In this document: in pieces, positions 46,481-54,574 of the stretch
Position numbering within the stretch: the first letter of the stretch is position 1
Layout of the letters: each line of letters opens with the position of its first letter
DNA from: Bombella apis
GTDB taxonomy: Bacteria > Pseudomonadota > Alphaproteobacteria > Acetobacterales > Acetobacteraceae
Direction: 5' to 3'
NCBI RefSeq assembly: GCF_018221685.1
Contig: NZ_JAGJTM010000001.1
Span: forward strand, 218,501-282,500
DNA: 64,000 nt
The notes under the pieces: generated by a model
Database searches by the model: none
The model's input: only the letters and a program-made list of their open reading frames with translations
What the model was told of the DNA's origin: nothing
Program-made: the position numbers and the translations under genes

Positions 46481-47980
46481 TCAGCCGACGAGGCGCAGCT
46501 TCCTGTTCCGGGGGCGGGAGGATGGACCGTCCTGCTCCGGCCCGAAGGGCAGCATGGGGGCTTCATGCTGTTTTTCGCCGGACTCGGCAGGGGCATCAGG
46601 CATGCGCTGGCCCAGATAGGCCTCCGAAAGGGCGCGGAAGGCATAATCCAGCATGGATGTCGCATAGCTGGCCATTTCGTCCCCTTCCACCGTGCCGCAG
46701 GCTCCGAAGCGGGAATAGGCGAACTGCTCGACAAACACCTCCAGCGGCACGCCGAACTGGAGGCCGATGCTGATGGCCTGGCTGAAACATTCCATCAGCC
46801 CACGGGCCATGGGGCTTTCCCGAGGAGGGGTGAGGGACAGGGATGCCAGACTGCCATCTTCAAATTCACCGGTCCGCATGAAGAGACGGTGCCCGCCAAT
46901 GGAGGTCCGCTGGCTGAAGCCCCCCTGACGCATGGGCAGGGGACGACGGACGCCACGGCCCAGCTTCTCCTTGAGGTCGTCCGTTTCCGGCTCGGGCAGG
47001 GCCGGCAGATGGTCGCAGAAGGGCAGGACAGCGTCATGCATCAGGGCGTGTGCCTTGGCACCAGCTGGCTGGAGGGGTGTTTGTCCGTCCAGTGTCAGGG
47101 CGAGGGCGGCTTCCGGTGAGAGGCCCTTGTGGGCCAGACGCTCCAGAGTGGAAGGACGCAGCCCCCCCTGACTGTTGACCAGCGAGAAAATTGGGCCTAG
47201 CCCGCAGGATTCCACATCCAGCAGGGCATCGACCGGCCCGGGGGAGGAGAACCCGGTCTCGATCGTGGCAAGGCCGGACAGGGACTGTGTGGCGGCGCTG
47301 ATGGCAATGCTGGCCTGCTCCAGGTCTGGTGCCTGCGGGCAGGAGAAGGCTTTTTCCGGCGTTGCAGTACCGGCGTGGGCAACAAGCCGTGTGAAACGGG
47401 TGATGGCTGTGGCAATGGCCCGGCCTTCGTCACTGTCATAATCCAGCCCGAGGCCCGCCAGGCAGGCGTCCAGGTCTGTCAGCAGGACAATGCCGGCGGG
47501 ACCGTCACTGTCGCCACGGGGGGCAGGGTCATCAAAAAGCGGAAGGTCGCCGCTGCGGTAGGGGCGCCGTGCGGCATCCAGCCGACGCAGGCTGTCGCAG
47601 GCCAGCTTCAGGCAGGCTGCGAAATGTTCCGTGGCGAAAATGCCATCCTGCACGAAACCGGAAAGCCGGATGATGAAGCCGGGCTGCCCGTCCGGCTCAT
47701 TGCGCCACAGAGCTGCGTTGGGTGCCATCTGCTGCATCAGAAGCAGGCAGGACAGGCCACGGCCGACCGGCGGAGCATCCTGTGGGCTGTGTGGCAGGTG
47801 GGGGGTGGTGTCGATCATCTCCACCCAGCGGGCGGATTCACTGGCAAGGCGGACAGGCCCACCTTCTGCCGGGGCCAGCTGGACAAGCGCCTGGGCGGCG
47901 TCATCACTCCAGACAGAAGGAAGGGTGACCGCACGCAGGGCTGTGCTGTCGGGGTCGATGCTCGTCTGAAGCGTTCTCAT
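46481..47980 (-). CDS. TSCPD-domain protein, degenerate relative of B12-dependent ribonucleotide reductase (NrdJ)
   Basis: A 499-residue protein. Its C-terminal ~140 residues (GGFSQRTSIGGHRLFMRTGEF, ISIGLQFGVPLEVFVEQFAY, then TSMLDYAFRALSEAYLGQ) match the TSCPD end domain of NrdJ closely. The first ~360 residues keep only shadows of the NrdJ barrel (FIIRLSGFVQDGIFATEHFAAC, LTDLDACLAGLGLDYDSDEG). They lack the substrate-loop motifs and the catalytic cysteine/radical-site pattern. I infer a non-catalytic paralogue, perhaps regulatory. The start at 47980 has GGAATGG upstream; the open frame extends to 48544. Confidence 0.75.
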   Translation of the reverse strand: MRTLQTSIDPDSTALRAVTLPSVWSDDAAQALVQLAPAEGGPVRLASESARWVEMIDTTPHLPHSPQDAPPVGRGLSCLLLMQQMAPNAALWRNEPDGQPGFIIRLSGFVQDGIFATEHFAACLKLACDSLRRLDAARRPYRSGDLPLFDDPAPRGDSDGPAGIVLLTDLDACLAGLGLDYDSDEGRAIATAITRFTRLVAHAGTATPEKAFSCPQAPDLEQASIAISAATQSLSGLATIETGFSSPGPVDALLDVESCGLGPIFSLVNSQGGLRPSTLERLAHKGLSPEAALALTLDGQTPLQPAGAKAHALMHDAVLPFCDHLPALPEPETDDLKEKLGRGVRRPLPMRQGGFSQRTSIGGHRLFMRTGEFEDGSLASLSLTPPRESPMARGLMECFSQAISIGLQFGVPLEVFVEQFAYSRFGACGTVEGDEMASYATSMLDYAFRALSEAYLGQRMPDAPAESGEKQHEAPMLPFGPEQDGPSSRPRNRKLRLVG

Positions 47981-48241
47981 GTGAACGCCATTCCAGTGAA
48001 GATGCGCTTTCATGCTGACGAGTCTAGTACTGAAGGGGGAATGATGAAACCATGACCGCAGGGGGAAAACGGGCATAAGCGGGCAGAAAAATGGGGATAT
48101 GGGGGATAACTGCCAGCCTTGGGAGGAAAAAGAAAAAATGGCGTCCATCATGCAGGATGTTGGACGTGAAGGGCTGAGTCCGCTAGAGCGGTACGGCGTG
48201 ACTGCATGATGGGTCAACAATGCTTGAATGAGGATGTGTTC

Positions 48242-48817
48242 ATGGCTTCGGACAATGCCGGATATATCGCAGCAAGGCGGGCTGGCCGGGAGCGGATGGA
48301 ATTGCTGGTCGGGCTGGTGGCGGCTGCTGCACTGGTGGTGCTTGTCGTGCTGGCTCTTGTCGGGCGGCAGCATCCGCAGGACAGTGGCTATCCCCTTCAT
48401 GCGGCCTTTGGCCATGTTGACGGGCTGAGTGTGGGCTCGGATGTCCGGCTGGCAGGCGTAACTGTCGGGCATGTGCGGAGCATGCAGGTGGACCCACACA
48501 CCTTCCAGGCCAATGTCGTTTTTTCCGTTGCTTCTGACATACACCTGCCAGTGGATAGCGGGGCCATCATCACGTCGGATTCCCTTCTTGGCGGGAAATA
48601 TGTGGCGCTGACGCCGGGTGGCGATACGGCCATGCTGGCGCCTGACGGGACCATTGGTGAAACGCAGGGGGCCATCAGCCTTGAGCAGCTGCTGAGCAAG
48701 TTCATTTTTTCGGTCACGGACTCCCTTCAGAAGAAGGCTGCTCCGGCAGCGCAGCCGGCCGCCGCTTCTGCGACCGTTCCGGAGCCGGCGCCTGGTGCAG
48801 GGCAGACATCACCGTGA
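48242..48817 (+). CDS. MlaD-type MCE protein (orphan)
   Basis: A 191-residue protein with one N-terminal membrane helix (about 20-41, LLVGLVAAAALVVLVVLALV). A single MCE domain (about 52-130) contains FGHVDGLSVGSDVRLAGVTV and ITSDSLLGGKYVALTPGG. An Ala/Pro-rich tail follows. Size and pattern match classical MlaD, the periplasmic hexamer carrying phospholipids. No ATPase or permease genes are next to it, so it may use components from elsewhere. It is linked to DUF2155 as in other alphaproteobacteria. Confidence 0.88.
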   Translation: MASDNAGYIAARRAGRERMELLVGLVAAAALVVLVVLALVGRQHPQDSGYPLHAAFGHVDGLSVGSDVRLAGVTVGHVRSMQVDPHTFQANVVFSVASDIHLPVDSGAIITSDSLLGGKYVALTPGGDTAMLAPDGTIGETQGAISLEQLLSKFIFSVTDSLQKKAAPAAQPAAASATVPEPAPGAGQTSP

Positions 48818-49062
48818 GCCACGCCTCTGATGAGCAGACCTGGCTGGACAGGGAGGGGCAGCCCATAAGCTGCACGGGAAAGCTGCGTGTCCTGCGGGAC
48901 AATGAAGTGGAACTGAGGCAGGTGCTGCGCGATGCCTGCGCCGATGCTTTGCTCATGGAGGTCGGGCCTGTCTTTCTGCGGTACCGCATGGAGCGGCTTC
49001 TGGCCGATGTGATGGTGGAAAGTGGTGTCGTCGAGGTGGTGGAAAAGGAAGGTGCGGAGTGA
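48814..49062 (+). CDS. Small conserved-looking hypothetical protein, 82 residues
   Basis: I do not recognise the family. The soluble, acidic protein has helical segments (LRDNEVELRQVLRDACADAL, YRMERLLADVMVESG). It starts with GTG overlapping the mlaD stop (GTGA) and ends overlapping the next start the same way, so it is surely translated within the operon. It sits in the place where other alphaproteobacteria carry an NDUFA12-like gene, but I see no similarity to that. Confidence 0.72.
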   Translation: MSHASDEQTWLDREGQPISCTGKLRVLRDNEVELRQVLRDACADALLMEVGPVFLRYRMERLLADVMVESGVVEVVEKEGAE

Positions 49063-49697
49063 GGATCAGGAAGACAGTTCTGGCCCTGTCCTGTCTGGCG
49101 GGGCTGCTGGCCACGGTGCCGGAGAACCTGCGGGCGGAAGGAGTCCGGGGCGTGGCCGCTCCGGCTGTTTATCCGGCCACGGCGTGGCAGGGGCGCAATG
49201 GAGCCGTGCTGCGGATCATGCGGCGCCTGGATTCCCATGTGGAACTCGTGCCGCTGCATGTGGGGGATGATGCTGTTTATGGGCCTCTGTCCCTCCGGCT
49301 GGAGCGGTGCCTTCAGAGGCCGGATGGTCTTCCGGCGCAGACGGCCATCCTGCTGAAGATTGAAGAGAAACAGGAATCCGGCAGTCCGCCCTTCGAGGGA
49401 TGGATGTTCACGGACGATCCGGCCCTGGGGGCGTATGCAGGTGCCCTGTATGATGTGCAGGTCGTGTCCTGTGATGGGGACAGGGTAGACCCCATGGTTG
49501 GGCCGTTGCCAGCGCCTGTGCAGCCGCAGCTGCCCATGGCCATTGCCCCGCATGTGGAGGCGGATGAAGGACGGGGGCCGACCGTGCTGGCACCGCCTTC
49601 TTCTGGTGGTAGTGGTGGGCAGGGAGCCGCCCCATCCGGGCCGACATCCCTGTTGCCACCGCCGCAACCGGCGCAGGGTGTGGGCACCCAGCATTGA
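49059..49697 (+). CDS. DUF2155 family exported protein
   Basis: A 212-residue protein with a signal peptide (about residues 1-26, RKTVLALSCLAGLLATVPEN). The DUF2155 core (about 45-142) contains GRNGAVLRIMRRLDSHVELV, PLSLRLERCLQRP and SGSPPFEGWMFTDDPALGAY, closing with VQVVSC; its two cysteines may form a disulfide. A Pro/Gly-rich tail of about 65 residues follows. GTG start overlapping the previous stop. The family sits beside mlaD in many alphaproteobacteria; function unknown. Confidence 0.85.
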   Translation: MRIRKTVLALSCLAGLLATVPENLRAEGVRGVAAPAVYPATAWQGRNGAVLRIMRRLDSHVELVPLHVGDDAVYGPLSLRLERCLQRPDGLPAQTAILLKIEEKQESGSPPFEGWMFTDDPALGAYAGALYDVQVVSCDGDRVDPMVGPLPAPVQPQLPMAIAPHVEADEGRGPTVLAPPSSGGSGGQGAAPSGPTSLLPPPQPAQGVGTQH

Positions 49698-49730
49698 GGC
49701 TGGATGGATGAGACTGGGAGGATGAGGGGA

Positions 49731-50264
49731 ATGCTGTTTACCGACAAGCGGCAGATCAGGGCCGTCTGGCATATTGGTGGGCTGTATGTCCTGGCCGCCC
49801 TGTTTGTGTTCCTGATCGTTTTCGTGGCGGAAACATTCCTGCACATGGTGCCGTGTGAGCTGTGCCTTTGGGAGCGGGGACCTTGGCGCGTGCTGCTGGG
49901 GCTGGGTGTGCTGGCTCTGGTCCTGTCCCCCCGTTATGCCCGCTGGGCGGCCGTGGCCGGGCTGGTCTGCCTGGCGGTCAGCGTCGGTCTGGGGGTTCTT
50001 CATGTCGGGGTGGAGCATGGGTTGTGGCCGAGCCCTGCGGCGGAATGTCACGTTGGCCTTGTGGAAGGGCATGATTTTGCGGACTGGATGGCCCATCTTC
50101 CTGCACGGCCCACGAAACCCTGTGACCTGCCAGATTATCCTTTCGGTCTGCCTGTTTCCATGACAACGCTTTCCGCCCTGTATGCCGTGCTGGTCTTTGG
50201 TCTGGCTGTCATGGAGACGCACCGTCTGTTCCGTTTTGTGCGGAATGGTCGGCTGGATGTGTGA
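49731..50264 (+). CDS. dsbB: Disulfide bond formation protein DsbB
   Basis: Inner-membrane thiol oxidase that passes electrons from DsbA to quinone. The 177-residue protein has four helices, the CxxC pair Cys42/Cys45 in PCELCLWERGPW and the second periplasmic pair Cys106 and Cys131. In-frame ATGs at 49704 and 49722 exist; 49731 has GGGAGG nine bases upstream. DUF2155 just before it also has a cysteine pair, which could be a substrate; that link is inference. Confidence 0.9.
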   Translation: MLFTDKRQIRAVWHIGGLYVLAALFVFLIVFVAETFLHMVPCELCLWERGPWRVLLGLGVLALVLSPRYARWAAVAGLVCLAVSVGLGVLHVGVEHGLWPSPAAECHVGLVEGHDFADWMAHLPARPTKPCDLPDYPFGLPVSMTTLSALYAVLVFGLAVMETHRLFRFVRNGRLDV

Positions 50265-50305
50265 GCCGTCAGGCTGAGAGGAGTCTCCAACGGGAGGAAG
50301 CCGCC

Positions 50306-52342
50306 ATGACCATGGCTGATTTTCTGTGTCTTTACCGGCAGGGCTTTGCCCGTGTTGCGGCCTGTACCACGCCCATCACTCTGGGCGACCCCCGGCAGAA
50401 TGGGAGGATTGTGCAGGAGTGGCTGGAGCGCTGCCATGAGCAGGGTGTTGCCGTGGCGGTTTTCCCGGAGCTGGGGCTGACAGGCTACACGCTGGAGGAC
50501 CTTTTCTTCCAGCAGGTGGTGCTGGATGGGGCGCTGGAAGCTCTGCTGGCTCTGGTTGAGGCGACGGCAGGATGCATGACGGTTGGCATCGTTGGTCTGC
50601 CCGTTCGGCGGGGAGATGCCCTGTACAACTGTGCGGCCATTTTCCACCGGGGACGGATTCTCGGCATTGTCCCCAAAACGATGCTGCCCCGGTACCGGGA
50701 GTTTTATGAACCCCGGCATTTCACCAGTGGTCAGGGCTGCTCCGGAACCATCATGCTGGGAGGGCGTGCCGTGCCATTTGGGACGGACATCCTGTTTGAA
50801 GCAGAGGATGTTTCCGGTCTGGTGCTGGGGGTGGAAATATGTGAGGACCTCTGGGCTCCCCAGCCTCCCAGCGGAGCCCTGGCTGTGGCCGGGGCCACGG
50901 TGCTGGCCAATCTTTCAGCCTCGCCGGTGACGGTTGGACGGGCAGAGCACAGAACCCTGCTCTGCCGGGCACAGTCCATGCGGACCGTCAGCGCCTATCT
51001 TTATGCAGCAGCCAGCGAGGGCGAATCCACGACTGATCTGGCCTGGGATGGTCAGCTTCTCATCCATGAGGCCGGGGACTGCCTGGCCCGGTCGGAGCGT
51101 TTCCTCCAGCAGGGTGCCATGATCATGGCGGATATCGATCTCGACAGGTTGCGGCAGGAACGGCTTCAGATGGGCTATTTCGTCCCGGCCGATGATGATG
51201 GACTCCGTCATGTCCGTTTCACTCTGGCACTGGAGGTGAAGGACCGTGGGCTGATGAGGGATGTGCCCCGTTTTCCTTTCGTGCCCTCCCGCCCGGAGCA
51301 GTGCGAGCAGGATTGCCGGGAAGCGTGGAACATTCAGGTTCAGGCGCTGTGCCAGCGGCTGAAGGCAGCTCATGCCCGGACCATGGTCATTGGCGTGTCG
51401 GGCGGACTGGACAGTGCTTTGGCCCTTCTGGTGGCGGTCAAGGCGGCGGATTGCCTTGGCTGGGAGCGGAGCCGCATTCTGGCCAGAACCATGCCGGGCT
51501 TTGCGACGGGCAGTGCATCCCTTGCCATGGCCCATGGGTTGATGGAGAGCCTTGGTGTCAGCGCCGGGGAGCTGGACATCCGCCCCACGGCGAAAGCCAT
51601 GCTGGTGGCCATCGACCATCCCTATGGGCGTGGGGAGCCTGTCCATGATGTGACCTTTGAGAATGTGCAGGCAGGTTTGCGGACGGATTTCCTTTTCCGT
51701 CTGGCCAACCATCATCAGGGGCTGGTGATCGGTACGGGAGACATGTCCGAGCTGGCGCTGGGCTGGTGCACCTATGGCGTCGGGGACCAGATGGCGCATT
51801 ACAATGTCAATGCCGGGTTGCCAAAGACACTCATCCAGCATGTCATACGCTGGGCCGTGGGGCATGATGGGAGCTTCTCGGCATCGGTCCGTACTGTTCT
51901 GGAGAAGATTGTCTCGGCAGAGATTTCACCGGAGCTGGTGCCCGATCAGGGGCAGGGGGTGCAGAGTACCCAACAGATGATAGGTCCGTATCCCTTGCAG
52001 GATTTCACTCTCTATCATGTGCTGCGGTATGGCTTCCCGCCTGAAAAGATAGCGTTTCTCCAGTTTCATGCATGGCGGGATGCGGGAAGGGGCGATTGGC
52101 CCCTGAACTATCCGCAGCAGGACCGGGTCGCCTATGACCTGCCGGCCATCATTCACTGGATGCGCCTGTTCATGCGGCGTTTTTTTGCAACCAGCCAGTT
52201 CAAGAGGTCGGCCATGCCCAATGGGCCGAAAGTGGTGGCTGGGGGAAGTCTTTCCCCCCGTGGGGACTGGCGGGCGCCATCTGATGGGACAGCCACGCTC
52301 TGGCTGGCTGCTCTGGAGCGGCTCGAGTCCCGGTTGCAGTAA
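50306..52342 (+). CDS. nadE: Glutamine-dependent NAD+ synthetase
   Basis: Final step of NAD synthesis. The 678-residue protein has an N-terminal nitrilase-type amidase with its Glu-Lys-Cys triad ([39 protein letters not shown]). The C-terminal synthetase has the PP-loop [27 protein letters not shown] and the [13 protein letters not shown] tail. GGAGG eight bases before 50306 decides the start over GTG 50261, which overlaps dsbB. Confidence 0.95.
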   Translation: MTMADFLCLYRQGFARVAACTTPITLGDPRQNGRIVQEWLERCHEQGVAVAVFPELGLTGYTLEDLFFQQVVLDGALEALLALVEATAGCMTVGIVGLPVRRGDALYNCAAIFHRGRILGIVPKTMLPRYREFYEPRHFTSGQGCSGTIMLGGRAVPFGTDILFEAEDVSGLVLGVEICEDLWAPQPPSGALAVAGATVLANLSASPVTVGRAEHRTLLCRAQSMRTVSAYLYAAASEGESTTDLAWDGQLLIHEAGDCLARSERFLQQGAMIMADIDLDRLRQERLQMGYFVPADDDGLRHVRFTLALEVKDRGLMRDVPRFPFVPSRPEQCEQDCREAWNIQVQALCQRLKAAHARTMVIGVSGGLDSALALLVAVKAADCLGWERSRILARTMPGFATGSASLAMAHGLMESLGVSAGELDIRPTAKAMLVAIDHPYGRGEPVHDVTFENVQAGLRTDFLFRLANHHQGLVIGTGDMSELALGWCTYGVGDQMAHYNVNAGLPKTLIQHVIRWAVGHDGSFSASVRTVLEKIVSAEISPELVPDQGQGVQSTQQMIGPYPLQDFTLYHVLRYGFPPEKIAFLQFHAWRDAGRGDWPLNYPQQDRVAYDLPAIIHWMRLFMRRFFATSQFKRSAMPNGPKVVAGGSLSPRGDWRAPSDGTATLWLAALERLESRLQ

Positions 52343-52388
52343 GGCGGGCTGTTCCGCAAATCCAGATTCGTAGTCTCGGCAGTCGATA

Positions 52389-52421
52389 GACGCCTTCCAT
52401 GCGATTCTCATGGAAGGCGTC
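52389..52421. repeat. Strong hairpin after nadE
   Basis: GACGCCTTCCATG / CATGGAAGGCGTC with a seven-base loop. There is no T-tract, so it may be a Rho-dependent end or transcript-stabilising structure. Confidence 0.55.
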
Positions 52422-52534
52422 ATGCGGTTTGCACCTGATGGGCGATTTGTTTAATCAAAAATAAATAAACATGTTGTAATTTTGAAGCCATATGTTTACT
52501 ACTCATGAGTGAAAAGAGAGTCCTTGTCATGCCG

Positions 52535-52595
52535 TTCCTTAATTTGTGCTGAAGCGTAGGGTTTTGAGGGGGTGTCACAGATATTCCTTAATTTG
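52535..52595 (+). promoter_or_regulatory. Direct repeats upstream of the RTX-like gene
   Basis: The 12-mer TTCCTTAATTTG occurs exactly at 52535-52546 and 52584-52595 (49 bp centre to centre) in an otherwise unusual gap of 390 bp. The gap also has an A/T-rich segment at 52447-52500. Tandem identical boxes upstream of a gene suggest activator or repressor binding. Confidence 0.45.
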
Positions 52596-52616
52596 GACCC
52601 GAGGAGGCCATGAAAA

Positions 52617-52721
52617 ATGTTGACCCTCACAGCTCAAGGGAGGGGTGAGAAGGGCCGGTCGTTCCGTTTGTGGCGGCAGTTCTGCCTGTTGGCCCAGTTG
52701 AGTGTGACAACGCTGCATTGA
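52617..52721 (+). CDS. Candidate 34-residue leader peptide
   Basis: An ATG nine bases after GGAGG opens a 34-codon frame (MLTLTAQGRGEKGRSFRLWR and on to ...TTLH). Its TGA overlaps the ribosome site of the next gene 11 bp upstream of that gene's GTG. The same GGAGG also serves an overlapping 12-codon frame from 52610 (MKNVDPHSSREG). Which, if either, is translated cannot be decided from sequence. The arrangement suggests translational coupling or attenuation. Confidence 0.35.
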   Translation: MLTLTAQGRGEKGRSFRLWRQFCLLAQLSVTTLH

Positions 52722-52732
52722 GGTGAAGTTTC

Positions 52733-53578
52733 GTGGCTATTGTAACCGTCCCGGGAGGGCAGCAGCATCAGTATCCTGTAAGCATCCCCACGCAGGGGGC
52801 AGAGGACCTGAACAGACTGTTTTCAACCTCCTTTGCATCTCTGGTGTCTTCTTCAGGCTCTGGTGATGGCACGCCGCTGGCCCCGTCTGATGTCGTGGGT
52901 AATGGCTCAATTGATTTCCGCATGGGGAATGATGCGACCAGTCTGCCGCAGGCAACTGTGCTGGGTGGTCAGGATACTATCTCCGCTGCCGGGGATGGGA
53001 CGCGGCTTTCCCTTGGTGGAACGCTGAGCTTCCTTGGTGGTGTGGGGTCCGGTACCCACTCTGTTGGTAACAATGCGACCATCTTCGGGACGGCCAATAG
53101 TGTCTATCACTATGCCCGCCAGGGAAGTGCTGGTCAGAGCGTCTTCAAGACGGATCATCAGAGTGATGCCCTGCATCCGGACAACATCCTGTTTGATGCA
53201 TCCAAGTCCCATCAGTCTCTTCAGGCTTTTGCCGGAATTGGTGATACCATCAAGGGTGGTACGGCGTCCGACACGATCACCGTGCACAATACGGTCAGTG
53301 GTGGCACTGATGCCGGTGCTACGTTGAGTGGTGGCAGCGGGTCTGCCAATCTCTTCCAGTTCCTGAACAACAAGGGCGGTCATTACACGATTACCGACTT
53401 TGGCAAGGCTGCGGGCAACAAGGTTGGCCTCAAGGCGACGGACGAGCAGATCGGCCAGATGCTTGAGCATCAGACCGTCAAGGGTGGCAACACGACCATC
53501 GAGCTGCCGAATGATCAGGGCCAGATCACCTTCCTTGATCAGAACCAGCTTCACCCGAAGGACTTCCAGAAGTTCTGA
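52733..53578 (+). CDS. RTX-like secreted protein, 281 residues
   Basis: A Gly/Ser/Thr/Asn-rich protein lacking an N-terminal signal. The C-terminal half resembles the beta-roll/M10 C-terminal region of type I secreted proteins: DTIKGGTASDTITVHN, LSGGSGSANLFQFLNNKG, HYTITDFGKAAGNKVGLKAT. True nonapeptide GGxGxDxxx repeats are degenerate. It ends FLDQNQLHPKDFQKF, like an uncleaved secretion signal. Starts at GTG with GAGGTGA upstream. No T1SS transporter genes are nearby. The function (adhesin, matrix or enzyme-less repeat protein) is unknown. Confidence 0.68.
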   Translation: MAIVTVPGGQQHQYPVSIPTQGAEDLNRLFSTSFASLVSSSGSGDGTPLAPSDVVGNGSIDFRMGNDATSLPQATVLGGQDTISAAGDGTRLSLGGTLSFLGGVGSGTHSVGNNATIFGTANSVYHYARQGSAGQSVFKTDHQSDALHPDNILFDASKSHQSLQAFAGIGDTIKGGTASDTITVHNTVSGGTDAGATLSGGSGSANLFQFLNNKGGHYTITDFGKAAGNKVGLKATDEQIGQMLEHQTVKGGNTTIELPNDQGQITFLDQNQLHPKDFQKF

Positions 53579-53637
53579 TGGGGTGTCTGTCCTTTCGTCA
53601 GGGAGGGCAGACAGCATCTGAGTGCAGCTACGGATGA

Positions 53638-53671
53638 AACGCCGTTTCCGAAGAGGGAGCGGCGTTTTTTT
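53638..53671 (+). terminator. Terminator of the RTX-like gene
   Basis: AACGCCG...CGGCGTT with an imperfect inner stem (TTCC/GGGA) is followed by seven Ts. Confidence 0.85.
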
Positions 53672-53698
53672 ATGCTCTGATTTTCAGGGATGAAATAC

Positions 53699-53773
53699 TG
53701 GCTGGGGCGGGAGGATTCGAACCTCCGCATGGCGGAATCAAAATCCGCTGCCTTACCGCTTGGCTACGCCCCA
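53699..53773 (-). tRNA. tRNA-Gln (anticodon TTG)
   Basis: A 75-nt cloverleaf on the minus strand. The acceptor TGGGGCG pairs with CGCCCCA, with discriminator G and encoded CCA. The anticodon stem GCGGA/TCCGC encloses loop TTTTGAT, giving anticodon TTG. The T-arm is GGAGG-TTCGAAT-CCTCC. Confidence 0.96.
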
Positions 53774-53843
53774 ACGCAGACTCTTCTCTTATCCCGAACG
53801 GCCAGAAGGGTAAAGAGAGGGCCGCCATTTTTTGTAGGAGGGA

Positions 53844-54509
53844 TCAGTCCAACACGTTGTTATTACTGTTTTCCTCAGGGGCAACATGGTCGGGCAGTCC
53901 ACCCTCTTCTGTAACCATGTCAGCCTGCCCAGAGGCGGAAGATTCCTTCAACAGGCCCATCCGTTCGGCACGGGCGAGCGTGCTGTCCAACACCTGCATC
54001 GTATCGGCAAGGTCTGGGGTTGAGTCTTTCTCCCAGCGTGCCAGCGTTCTGGACCATATGGCCAGCAGGCTGTTGAGGCGGATCATGCCACCAAGGCCGT
54101 GACGGTCCAGTGCTGCGGCATCAGCGATCCAGCGCAGGCTTTCCATCGTGGTTCCGGCGAGAAGCGCTGCCAGGGCAGGGTCTCGGGGGAGGGTGTACAT
54201 GATGGCGCAGATGCCGGAGCGGTAATCCTGCATGGCATCAAAACGCCGCATGAGCAGATCAAACAGCCGTTCACGAACAGTCGCACCGTAACTTTCCCCG
54301 CAGAGTGCGGCATCATCAATCTGGCTGTTCAGCCGGATCAGAATCATGGACTTGAACGGGAAACGCTGCCGGACCTGCTGGAGGGGCAGCCCCGCTTCAC
54401 GTGAAGCATCAACAAGAGAGACACGCTGCCAGCCATGGCTCTGGGCGAGCTGGAGGGTGGCCTCAATCATGGTCCTGTCGAAAAGCGGGTCGTGATGGTC
54501 AAGAGTCAT
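53844..54509 (-). CDS. COQ9/TetR-like protein
   Basis: A 221-residue helical protein. The N-terminal ~55 residues look like a TetR helix-turn-helix (ATLQLAQSHGWQRVSLVDAS, REAGLPLQQVRQRFPFKSMI). The C-terminal part follows the COQ9 pattern (VRERLFDLLMRRFDAMQDYR, then LAIWSRTLARWEKDSTPDLA). COQ9 is a lipid-binding helper of ubiquinone synthesis with the TetR fold, so the two readings cannot be separated here. The nearby ubiK gene favours the ubiquinone role. Confidence 0.65.
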   Translation of the reverse strand: MTLDHHDPLFDRTMIEATLQLAQSHGWQRVSLVDASREAGLPLQQVRQRFPFKSMILIRLNSQIDDAALCGESYGATVRERLFDLLMRRFDAMQDYRSGICAIMYTLPRDPALAALLAGTTMESLRWIADAAALDRHGLGGMIRLNSLLAIWSRTLARWEKDSTPDLADTMQVLDSTLARAERMGLLKESSASGQADMVTEEGGLPDHVAPEENSNNNVLD

Positions 54510-54574
54510 GATGGTTTTCCCTGTCCGTGCGGCTATGGTGATGTAGGCAGAGTGGTGTCTGCCTGCATCCGATG

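Noticed and set aside
48714..50222. 502-codon minus-strand open frame
   Set aside because: Antisense to the mlaD-DUF2155-dsbB operon; His/Gln/Pro-rich shadow.
54394..54409. parS-like palindrome CGCTTCACGTGAAGCA
   Set aside because: Three mismatches to parS and it lies within the COQ9/TetR-like coding sequence; likely chance.
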